Source: Incurvaria masculella
Taxonomy: Eukaryota; Arthropoda; Insecta; Lepidoptera; Incurvariidae
NCBI GenBank assembly: GCA_946894095.1
Contig: OX335655.1
Coordinates: 9,114,001-9,178,000 of the forward strand
Length of the DNA: 64,000 nucleotides
Direction of reading: 5' to 3'
Positions 55,358-64,000 of the stretch are shown here, in pieces. The notes beneath the pieces are model-generated. The model saw nothing but the letters and a program-made list of their open reading frames with translations, did not search any database and was not told where the DNA came from. The position numbers and the translations under genes were made by a program. The first letter of the stretch is position 1. Every line of letters starts with the position of its first letter.

Positions 55358-56025
55358 TTCTCGACTAATTAAACAATGTCATGAGGCTTTACAGGACATC
55401 TCAATCGACAACAGGATCACACTCCAGTGGATAAAGGGACATAGCGGGAGCCATGGCAACGATGCGGCCGACGATCTCGCCAAGGCGGGTTCGAGTTCCA
55501 AGCCCGTCGGACCAGAGCCACTCATGCCAACCCCCTTCAGTGAAGTCAAGACCTGGCTGAGGAAACGAATGACACGGGCTCACACTGCAAGGTGGTCATC
55601 TACAGCAGACTGCAGACAATCAAGGGAATCAGTGCCAGCACCGGATCCACACCTAACAAGGAAACTTCTACAGCTGCACAGACCACAGTTGAGAACGGTG
55701 GTAAGCCTACTCACGGGCCACTGCCAGCTCAACAAACACCTTCACACCATCGGAGTCACGGACAGTCCCCTCTTCAGGGCCTGCTTGGAGGCGGAAGAGA
55801 CACCGGCACATATAGTCATGGAATGTAGACAACTGCAGACATTTAGTACGGGGGTCTTTAGCTTCGAAAGGAGCGACCCGCAAGTGTGGAAAGACCCTAA
55901 AGGGCTGCTACGCTTTGTGGAAGAGCTCGGCGGGCTGAAGTGAGCCAAAAGTCGGGTTACTGAGCACAACGGCCTCGTGTCAAGTGCGTTCAAGCATCGC
56001 CAGCCATTCGCCGACAACAACAACA
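55358..56025 (+). mobile_element. 5'-truncated non-LTR retrotransposon tail with RNase H and target duplication
   Basis: From about 55396 the frame reads ITLQWIKGHSGSHGNDAADD, a partial RNase H domain (the catalytic GH..N..AD part). A C-terminal region follows with a CCHC-like CLEAEETPAHIVMEC, ending in a stop at 55943. The 3' UTR ends in (CAA)n. AATGTAATGTTCC occurs on both sides (about 55343 and 56027), which fits a 13-bp target-site duplication. The RT domain is missing. Confidence 0.75.
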
Positions 56026-56274
56026 ACAATGTAATGTTCCACCCTGTGTTAGGGGAATTCCGGATTTGATATTTTTTTATGAGGGCTGTACTGCGTATTC
56101 TTTGTGTGATTATTTTGACAATTGGTGAGTTGTATTTTTTATTCTTCGTGTTTGTTCTTTTATTGAATATGAAAATGGTGGCAAAGAAAAGTTGATTGTG
56201 AAAGTTAGATATTAAAATGTCTAGTTCCAGAAAATATTTAAGTAGGAGCGAAAATGTGAAGTCTCCAATACGCA

Positions 56275-56345
56275 TTGGGCTAGATTTCCCTCTCGCCTAA
56301 GAGAGGAGGCCTATGGCCATTAGTGGGACAACTACAACGTGTAAT
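56275..56345 (+). repeat. Retroelement 3' end fragment (GAGGCCTATG type)
   Basis: TTTCCCTCTCGCCTAAGAGA followed by GGAGGCCTATGGCCATTAGT and GGGACAACTACAAC is the short conserved 3' signature of a common lepidopteran RTE-type element. Confidence 0.45.
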
Positions 56346-56579
56346 TGGGTACGCTGAAAATCTCGAAGTTTATTAAAATTAAACTGAGTACAATGTGACG
56401 ATTTTTACTGATAGGGCCCATTTAAACGTACCGATATTATAAGGGCTCGGCACGAAAGGGCGTAACATCAACGTCAACGTATGATTAAATACGTCACTTT
56501 TTATGAACACTGAGGAAAGGAGCTTAGTAAACTCACTACGGACCCACGACTCCATGCGGTTCACTTTTTTTTTTTTTTA

Positions 56580-56935
56580 TGTGACTGGACATGGATGGCT
56601 AATACCACAAGTTCTGTCATGGTATTAGCCCAACACACCACATGGGAACTAGGTGCCATGCCAGGACCTTCCTTATATTGCATGGCTACATTGAACTGGA
56701 TGGAAAACACGGACAATTTTCATTGCCGCTTCGACCATCGTTCATTCAATGCGATGGTACCAACCCGGGCGGGATAAACCCTACCACCTAGTAAGTAAGG
56801 AAGGGGACCTACAGCTTAACGTGGAATCCGAACCACGGCCAGCCTCTCTCAACGGTCGAATGGTCACCCATCCAAGACCAGACCGGACCCAGCGTTGCTT
56901 AACTTCGGAGAGCGATCGCGCCAACGTGACGTCTC
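56580..56935 (-). repeat. SINE with 5S-rRNA-derived head, full length, minus strand
   Basis: Near-identical reverse complement of 1490-1960 without the internal tail duplication: TGGACATGGATGGCTAATACC at the tail, GGTCACCCATCCAAGACC and CGTTGCTTAACTTCGG at the head. The run of T at 56567-56578 is its poly-A tail. Confidence 0.8.
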
Positions 56936-56999
56936 TCAACATTGATTAACTCAGACGTCTCTTCCTGCAATCGGGGCTGTGTTTGATTAAAGGACGGAC

Positions 57000-58245
57000 A
57001 ATGTTGCAGGATCTGTCCGTCAGACTTTCCCGGCAGACAATCTGTTTTTATATGCGAGAAATAATATCTTGCTCCGAATAGTTTCATTTCCAGCATTAAG
57101 ACTGCTCCAAAAACGATTTAGTATACAAATTTAGGTACTCGTTACGATCAAGCATTTTTTATGCCATATTGTATTTTTTTACTTTTAGTCATAATATGTT
57201 AAGAAATTGTAAATTTGGCGACATAATTATTTCGGATTTCCATAAGAATGTATTGCTAATCAATACAAGGAAATTATATTAATAAGTTAGTTTATGGGAA
57301 CTTACGCAGACGATAGCCGTACCACTAGCCGTACCAAAAAGCACGACCGCCTTAATATATCTGTCAGGGAGTGTTCATTAGTGTGTTTCACGCGTTCATC
57401 TTAGATACGCTTCGGAGCTGCAGTTGTATGAATGGACCCCGTTGTGTGCCCGCGTTATGTAAGTAAATTAACATTTTACTCACACGCCTTACTATAATAG
57501 AGCCGCTTCTATTTATAAACATGATGCGAGCAAGAGTGAGCAGCGACCGACAACGCACACAATTCCGGTTTACAACGAAACACAATGTGCCGTCCCTGGA
57601 GGAATAAATTAAGGAGGGGCCCTCGCATGGACCTTTTGATGCAGGCTAATGATAAAGTTGGGTTGGTACTTTTACAAAATTAGAGACAGCGGTCTCATAA
57701 TAAACGCGCTAGATGGCATATCTCCTTCTTTTTTTATCTGAGGATATTTTTGTTAAGTAAGGGCCACTTAACTTTATGAAAGCACAGTGAAAATCAGCCG
57801 CCCCTAGCCGCATCCTATACGTCTTCCGCCCCTAGGCAGTGGCCTAAACGGCCTAGTGACAAGTCCAGCGTTGGTTTAGTCCCGTATATGGACTGAACCG
57901 ACGTTGGGTAGCATGCACTCATTAAGTATTTGATCTTGCTCTCAGAAAAACTGCATTCATTAGGGAAATGGGTGTTATTATTGAAATTTGCTGTGTAATT
58001 TGATTATTATGAGCATTTAACATCACTCCTCTAACTTGTCAAATGATGTAGGCAAGTTGAATATTTTCTGGTCGTTTCTTTTTACCCGACTACGCGAAGC
58101 AAAATGAGGGTTATGTGTTTGACCCGTATGTATGTACATTTAATAATATTTTCTTGTTGAGCGTGATTTTTCAGTAGCCGGATTTTTGTTTCTGAACTTT
58201 TTAATGATTGGTCATGTAACTGACGGCGGCATGTGATAAAGACAC
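57000..58245. other. Intergenic stretch, nothing recognised
   Basis: AT-rich sequence with only short open frames and no repeat shared with other parts of the window. Confidence 0.4.
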
Positions 58246-58249
58246 ACAA

Positions 58250-58640
58250 GGTGGCTGAGTGGCGCGGACTCCTCACGGGCGGGTTCTGGATGTGTGACCG
58301 TATTCGACCGTAGAGACTGGTATTGATTCTGATTCCACGTTAAACTGTAGCTCTGCTTCTATATTTACTTACTAGATGGAAGATTAAATACCGCCCGGGT
58401 TGAATGAAAGACGGTCGAAGCGGCATCCAATGCGGTGGTAGCAACCCGGCCCACTTAGTAGGAGAAGAGTACCAACAGTTTTACATGGGTTCTGACCCAT
58501 GGAACAGCTCGTATTCGTAACGAAATGCACTTATCCAACTCATTAAGAGAAAGAAAGTCATGCATGGCCGGGGCGAGGATTTGAAGCCATAACTTCTCAC
58601 ATGAAAGACAAGTCCTCTAGCCCCTAGACCACGAGCTGTA
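58250..58640. repeat. Head-to-head fused SINE pair
   Basis: Left half (58250-58427, + strand) is a 5S-head type copy (GGTGGCTGAGTGGCGCGGA, GGATGTGTGACCG, GACGGTCGAAGCGGCA). Right half (58428-58640, - strand) is a tRNA-head type copy (GCTCGTATTCGTAACGAAAT and, antisense, the B-box CTTCAAATCC near 58580). The junction lies inside the shared body. Confidence 0.6.
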
Positions 58641-59574
58641 CAAAACATGTGCACAATGGTAAAACGTTTCAGACTATGAATAAGTAAAATGCATGATAAA
58701 ACTTGTAGTCCTTGTATTTTTGTCGGAAGGTGTAGCCAATGTGGCCAACTAGGTACAGTCCGATGAAGTATTATAATGATCCACGTTTGTGACCTACCAC
58801 GCGGACTCACCTGTTTTAACTGGGCCTATTATGTATATTTATAGGTATGCCTGATAACCTTGCATGAATATTTTAGCACAGCTTAACTCGGTTCTTATAT
58901 TAATTCAAATATTCCCTTGCTCTTACTTCATAGGGAAGCTTTTTCAAAGTCTGGCAGCGTGTAATCGAGTTTGAGTAGGAGGGTGTTCATGAATTGCCAA
59001 CGTCTTACACATAACGAAACGGATAGTTAGGCCATGTTCTATTACGTAGTATATACATGCCAAAGTAAAATTTTCTTGTATATACGGAAAAGCATGGATA
59101 AGAAAATTAAATGTGACAGTCCTTCCGGGATCTAATTGGATGCCCATTCAGTGCCCATCGATATTCCGAAATATGGTCGAACTTGCGCAAACCATAAATG
59201 AAGCGAATGCGTATATTTTGCAGATGTTCCAGTTTATCTAGCATATCCTGTGCCCCGTCCAAGAAACACTTTTCGGCATAATCCCTCCGTGGGCATAATC
59301 AAACAATGGACCTCCCATTGTGCAAGTAATATATTTTTGTGAATTAGCAATACATAGATATTGCAAGTGTTTAAGAGAGTTCAGACCAGTAAAAAGTTTG
59401 CGGCTAATGCTCCTTACCTGGGGTTTCGAGGATAGGAAATAATATTGTGCATAGTCTCTTCGCTGTAATCATATGTCGATCCCAAGCTCCAATCACGCGG
59501 TTATACGAAATGGGAAGGTATCAAATATGCCATGAACTCTGAAGTGTCGGAACCGCAGTGACCGCATTCATGAT

Positions 59575-59700
59575 ACCACCATGCCTGCCATGAGAACGAT
59601 AATGTTGCCAAGTGTGGTGGTGTCCGCGCGAACGCAGGCCATGAGTATCGCAGCTATTTTTATCACTCTATGTATACCAAACAAACCGATGATCCTTGAC
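59575..59700 (-). other. Possible diverged Snakeskin-like exon fragment
   Basis: On the minus strand a short hydrophobic frame reads IKIAAILMACVRADTTTLGN then IIVLMAGMVVS before a stop. Its pattern (helix, short polar loop, helix) recalls helices 1 and 2 of the Snakeskin-like gene, and it lies between two family members on the same strand. The similarity is weak and splice sites were not established. Confidence 0.25.
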
Positions 59701-60094
59701 ACGATCTCCACTTTGATCGCCGACAGCCGACATCAAATTATTTATAAAGGTGACGAGACGTTATTGTGTCACGTAAAGTGGAAGGATACTAATAGATTCA
59801 ATGTCGCTGGGTAATTGTTTTATTAAAACACACAGTCGTTTGACCGCATCTTCGCTCGCAAAATGTTGACTAACATTTGCGATCACTGCCCCTTCTTGTG
59901 GTGATAATGGCTTTAAGCACGGAATATTGTTTTACGGTAATAAAAAAAAATTACGGTAATCAAAAATATGGATCCTTTCAAATAAAAAGTACACTAGTCG
60001 ATTTCGTATATAGTTTGTTGAAGTGACCAACGAAGCATCATGTGCGGCAAATTCCATGGGACCCCATGTATGTGAAACTCTAGGTCCGCTCCCT

Positions 60095-60175
60095 ACTTTC
60101 TGGCATGGCATCTAGTTTCCACGTGGTGTATTGGGCAATGGCATGGTGTTCAATCCACGTCCAGTTCCATAAAAA
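60095..60175 (+). repeat. SINE tail fragment
   Basis: GGCATGGCATCTAGTTTCCA, then GTGGTGTATTGGGCAATGG and CACGTCCAGTTCCATAAAAA is the 3' end of the SINE body with its short A-rich tail. Confidence 0.6.
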
Positions 60176-60446
60176 TCGTAAAGCCAAAGCCGACACACTT
60201 CCGGAAACATAAAATTACTCGATGACTTCAGAACCCAAAAACGTTAATTGCTCTGTCGTTGATTGCGACGTGAGCAGGCTTCTTCGTGGTGACGTCACTG
60301 AGATTCTATATAAAGATTATAGTACCGAATGTTCGTAAAATTACGTCGTTCGTGGTCACGGTTGTATTCAATATTACCTTTTAATATTAAGACTATCGTG
60401 AAGGTAGCGGGGCTCCGAGATTTGAAAATTTTAACCGTCGTATTGA

Positions 60447-60555
60447 GAGAGCACCTGTCAAAACTTAGCACGACATTAACACCGGACTAACCATGCAAAA
60501 ACCGGTTTAGTCCGCGGATTAACTTTAGATTAGTCCGCCCACTCTGAATACAGCT
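60447..60555. repeat. Small repeat with CCGGTTTAGTCCG palindrome
   Basis: CACCTGTCAAAACTTA, CACCGGACTAACC, ACCGGTTTAGTCCG and ACTCTGAATACAGCTG match words in the 18946-21392 element (20365-20445 and 20865-20935). A solitary short relative of that element's modules. Confidence 0.5.
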
Positions 60556-61274
60556 GTATGAAATTATTTCTTCTTTTATTGGCAAAGTCTCCATTTTGAA
60601 CGCCGACTGCGAATTAAACTAATGAAAACGTCTTACAGGCCCCAACGGTTCCCTATCCCTAAAAGTTATCAAATTGTAATCCAAGTTTTCAATCAGTTGA
60701 TAACTGCCCCGAAATCTGGTTTACCAGTTCATTTAAACTCGGGATTATTTGATGGGCCACCAAATGAGCACACATTCTATAAAAAAAATAAAAAAACTCA
60801 GATTTTTTTTTTCAATAATTGAATTGAAGTTCTCCCCCAATAAAAATCTCTCCTAACCGAACACGGGTCCTAGCAACGATTTTAATTAAGTAAGTAACTC
60901 AAAGCGGAAAATAGTCGATTTTTTATCTTGTCCGGAAATATTTGTGCGTTTATTAAGTGCTATTGTGTGTCGTGTGGCATTGATACAATTGTCGAATATG
61001 AAGGTGAGTTGGTCACATCCTTCGTTGGTATAAATGAATCATGATGAAATCAGCTCCAGCGGCGTTTACGGCCTACGTGAGTTTATTCTAAGCATACACA
61101 ATTTGTGATCATAGCCGGGGCTGGAGGTTTCTAGTTAGCGCATTGCTAGGAGACGCAAAGAATAATTAATTAATGTCTACTACATCTAAGATAACCTTAT
61201 AGATAATTATAATCCCTCCAAAACAGGAAAGAAGCGGGTTTGTCAGTTTTGCCGATGAAAAACCTTCCAACTCG

Positions 61275-61400
61275 CCTATGCGAGCACAACACTACACCGA
61301 TACGGAACCCTATTACTGAGCTTCCGCTGTCCGTCCGTGCATCTCAAGAACCATAATAGGAAGGCAGCTGAAATATACACAGAGTGTGCATTTATTATGC
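61275..61400 (-). repeat. Lepidopteran short repeat, partial minus-strand copy 4
   Basis: TACGGAACCCTATTACTGAG, CTGTCCGTCCGTG and AAGGCAGCTGAAAT are the reverse complement of the central part of the CGGCCAAGTGCGAG repeat. Confidence 0.6.
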
Positions 61401-62007
61401 CGCTATAACAAATAGATAAAATTTTAAAATATAAACATTAAACGGGACGAACATACAAAATAAGTGATATTTTTAACCCTATCTTAAGCTAGATTTATAG
61501 TTTTGAGTTCAGTATACGTGTATGATGTATATGATAGATTGTCTTTACGAATAATCAAAACAGTGGAATTCTTCTGTTGGTTCTTTATCCCTAGGATTAT
61601 TTTATTCATAGGATTACTACTAAAACTACTGTTATAAATTTGATTTTGTGTCATGTGAACATTTCGGCTTGAATGCATGGGTAATAAGAAGGCTTTCTAA
61701 TGATATAAGTGTGTTATATAATGCCATGAACGTATGAGAAAAACTAAGTTCAATTAGGTTTATGCTCAAGTTTCATTGAGTGTCTTTGCTAAAACGGTAC
61801 CCAACAGTGTTGCGCCCGTACCCAACAGTGCGAAGTTTCACATGTCCACGGCAATGGCTATATCGAGATGTGACATAAGTGACTCCGAAATGATAAAACT
61901 TGGTTGAAACTTACATTTATTTTTAAATTGTTAAACAGAACACATGGAATTCTTGCAGCAGTGCGAGGCGAGTGGTTGCGGACAGTACGTGGAACGTAGA
62001 TAGGATA

Positions 62008-62794
62008 CAGGGCCGGATTATCCATAAGGCAGTTTAGGCAACTGCCCAGGGGCCCACATCGAAAGGGGGCCCCGTGAATGAAAAAACATATTCAAAGTGT
62101 TTTATGGAGTAAAAATTGTACTGGAACATTTGTATCGGATTAGGTTTCCAAGACGGACGCATCTCTATGAACTACCTGAACGAAGATTTTTTTAAGCAAC
62201 CTCACATGAATGGCTTATACCACACAACTAGCGTTATGATATTAGCCCAATACACCACATTCCCGAAGGAATTAGGTGCCATGCCAGGACCTTCCCTTTA
62301 TGAGCACGGCTACATCGAACTGGATGGAAAACACGGACAATTTTTCATTGCCGCTTCTTTTCATCCAATGCGATGGTACCAACCCGGGCTGGCTTAAACC
62401 ATACCACCTAGTAGGGGAAGGGGATCTACAGTTTTACATGGGTTCCGAATCATGGAGCAGCTCGCATTCACGACGAAACGCACGTATCCAACTCAGAATG
62501 AGAAAAATGGTAGTGTATGCGAGGATTTGAACCCCGACCTCCGGTATGCTATGCAAGTCCCCGCGCCACTAGGCTACGAGCTGCTCAATGTGCACGATGA
62601 AAGTGTGACTTCATAGGAAAAAAAATCGTCAAAGTTTCCATTAATTTTGGTGATGTCCGCACCTTTCAAGTGTATTGAGTGGCGTTGACCTCAGCAGTGT
62701 TTCTATTTCCAGGTAGCAAGAAAGTAAAAAAGGGTAAAGGGGCCCCTAAAAATTGCATTGCTTATCATGCCCCCACATGATTAATCCGGCCCTG
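62008..62794. mobile_element. hAT-like element with nested SINE
   Basis: The ends CAGGGCCGGATTA and TAATCCGGCCCTG are perfect 13-bp inverted repeats of hAT type. GGGGCCC words lie just inside both ends. A SINE is inserted at about 62200-62590. Flanking bases show no clear 8-bp duplication. It lies directly 3' of the terminal exon of the Snakeskin-like paralogue. Confidence 0.7.
62200..62590 (-). repeat. SINE with tRNA-derived head, full length
   Basis: Read on the minus strand, the head has an A-box TAGCCTAGTGG (62566-62576) and a B-box GGTTCAAATCC (62523-62533) at tRNA spacing, so Pol III transcription is likely. The body beyond it is the same as in the 5S-head SINE (CCCAATACACCACATTCC and CATTGCCGCTTC in antisense). 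This is the best tRNA-head copy in the window. Confidence 0.75.
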
Positions 62795-62863
62795 GGTTCA
62801 AAGCTACAGTGAGCGAGCCCGGCGTGGTCGGCAGCGTTAGATATGGAATCGAATGGAGAGATA

Positions 62864-64000
62864 TTATCTCTCCATTCGAACGCGAGGGGATGGAGGCGCA
62901 AGGGAGGCCTTCTCCGAGGGCGGCGGCTGCGGGCGGCACAGCGCCGCGACCACGTCCGCCAGCATGACGAGCGCGGTGAGCAGCGCGAGCGCGGAGCACA
63001 CGATGGCGACTGTGCGGCGCCGGCACCCCTCCACGCCGGACCAGCCCAGTAGGGTGAGAGTGGCGCTCGCGACAAATAGCGCCACACCGTTGACGGTGAA
63101 TAGCGCGTCCATCCACGGCTCGAGTCCGGCGCCCATCACCTCGCCTGCAATGACACGCAACGATGCCGCATAGCCCCCCACGCTGGATCAGCCCAGCAGG
63201 GTGAGAGTGGCGCCCGCGACGAACAGCGCCACACCGTTGACGGTGAATAGCGCGTCCATCCACGGCTCAAGTCCGGCGCCCATCACCTCGCCTGCAATGA
63301 CACGCAACAATGCCGCATAGTCCTCCACGTTGGACCAGCCCAGCAGGGTTAGAGTGGTGCTCGCGATGAACAGCGCCACACCGTTAGTGGTGAACAGTAA
63401 TTACATCCACAGCTCGAGTCCGACACCCATCACCTTGACTGCAATGACACGCAACCAGTGGCGTAACAATAGGGTGGCAGGGCTGGCAATATGCCACGGG
63501 CCCCCGACCGAAGAGGGCCCCGGCCCAGAAAAAAATTTTTTTTTCATTATACTTATGTAAGATGTTGATTCATTTTTAGAGATTCATGGGCCCCATCAAA
63601 AGAATTTGCCACGGGCCCCAGATGGCATAATTACGCCACTGCACGCAACAATGACGCATAGTCCCCCACGCTGGTCTCCCACGCATAGTCCCCCAGCAGG
63701 GTGAAAGCGGCGCTCGCGATGAACAGCGCCACACCGTTAGTGGTGAACAGCGCGTGCATCCACGGATGAGTCCGGCGCCCATCACCTCGCCTGCAATGAC
63801 ACGCAACAATGACGCATAGCCCCCACGCCGGACCAGCCCAGCAGGCTGGGAGGGGCGCTCGCGACGAATAGCGCCACACCGTTGATGGTGAACAATGCGT
63901 CCATCCATAGCTCGAGTTCGGCGTCCATCACCTCACCTGAAACAGTGACGTTTAGTCCACAGATCTAGTAGAATCAACTCACCAAGCAGGTTGAAACTGG
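62864..64000 (-). CDS. Snakeskin-like paralogue, 3' part with tandem exon array (runs off window)
   Basis: The terminal exon, 63144-62864 on the minus strand, follows acceptor ATTGCAG and encodes GEVMGAGLEPWMDALFTVNG, then GVALFVASATLTLLGW (helix 3), SALALLTALVMLADVVAAL (helix 4) and a proline-rich tail to TAA. It corresponds to exons 3 and 4 of the 40798-48631 gene fused without an intron. At the right edge an exon end (to 64000) finishes SFNLL plus one base of a glycine codon at donor GTGAGT, then a 48-bp intron leads to acceptor TTTCAG at about 63944. Between these lie four more copies of the helix-3 exon. Upstream exons are outside the window. Which copy is spliced cannot be told. Confidence 0.6.
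63038..63943 (-). repeat. Tandem array of a 147-bp exon-bearing unit, five copies
   Basis: GGACCAGCCCAG-type starts lie at 63038, 63185 and 63332 (exact 147-bp steps), with two further copies near 63690 and 63830 after a MITE insertion. Each unit holds an acceptor (ATTGCAG) and the helix-3 exon. Copy 1 (63144) and copy 5 (63943) are open. Copy 2 is open but runs into TGA at its end. Copy 3 has TAA after LELWM. Copy 4 has a 1-bp deletion. Confidence 0.8.
63456..63641 (+). mobile_element. hAT-type MITE with perfect 8-bp target duplication
   Basis: 186 bp with ends CAGTGGCGTAA and TTACGCCACTG. CACGCAAC flanks both sides (63448-63455 and 63642-63649), the 8-bp duplication typical of hAT elements. 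It interrupts the third/fourth unit of the exon array. A partial relative is at 54380. Confidence 0.88.

Noticed and set aside
62523..62576. tRNA gene
   Set aside because: A- and B-boxes are present, but there is no acceptor-stem pairing or anticodon arm, and it is joined to the SINE body.
1..64000. CRISPR arrays, bacterial operons or viral structural genes
   Set aside because: No spaced identical repeats of CRISPR type and no prokaryotic gene organisation. All coding evidence is insect-like with spliceosomal introns, and all mobile elements are eukaryotic.

Overview
The window looks like nuclear DNA of a moth or butterfly (Lepidoptera). It is AT-rich, with long intergenic and intronic stretches crowded with lepidopteran-type repeats: SINEs with 5S-rRNA-like or tRNA-like heads, TTAA-flanked MITEs, the short repeat that begins GGCCAAGTGCGAG, hAT-like MITEs, mariner remnants and 5'-truncated non-LTR retrotransposons. 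The genes are eukaryotic, with GT-AG introns. There is no bacterial operon, CRISPR array or prophage. The species cannot be named from sequence alone.

Region 1 (1-24857, + strand) holds the 3' part of a FAM20C-like secreted kinase gene. Seven coding exons join in phase: 4417-4495, 21556-21648, 22077-22320, 22432-22512, 22813-22925, 23003-23143 and 24665-24857. The earlier exons lie upstream of the window or were not recognised. The 17-kb intron 4496-21555 is a nest of mobile elements. It includes a 4.8-kb element with long inverted arms (8860-13645), a 2.4-kb inverted-repeat element built of two direct sub-copies (18946-21392) and three TTAA-flanked MITEs. Upstream of exon 4417 lies a broken SMC6-like copy enclosed by terminal inverted repeats.

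Region 2 (24858-30947) is an AT-rich gap with one MITE (29145-29445). That MITE shares its terminal repeat with the SMC6-carrying element.

Region 3 (30948-37989, + strand) is a tandem cluster of three intronless, divergent ionotropic receptor (IR) genes. All three have an intact iGluR-like ligand-binding and channel architecture. The third is strikingly GC-rich in its 3' two thirds.

Region 4 (40798-64000, - strand) carries small four-helix membrane proteins resembling Snakeskin (smooth septate junction, MARVEL-like). One four-exon gene (40798-48631) can be assembled to 125 aa. A second, similar first exon lies at 51412-51453. A paralogue enters from the right edge (62864-64000) with a five-copy tandem array of a 147-bp exon unit, one copy of which is split by a hAT-type MITE with a perfect 8-bp target duplication. 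The introns and spacers contain RT fragments, two mariner relics, an RNase-H-bearing retrotransposon tail and many SINEs.

The three groups have no obvious functional link. No clearly undescribed system was found. The most unusual items are the SMC6 capture, the tandem exon array, the SINEs with exchangeable heads, and a set of perfect short-loop hairpins.
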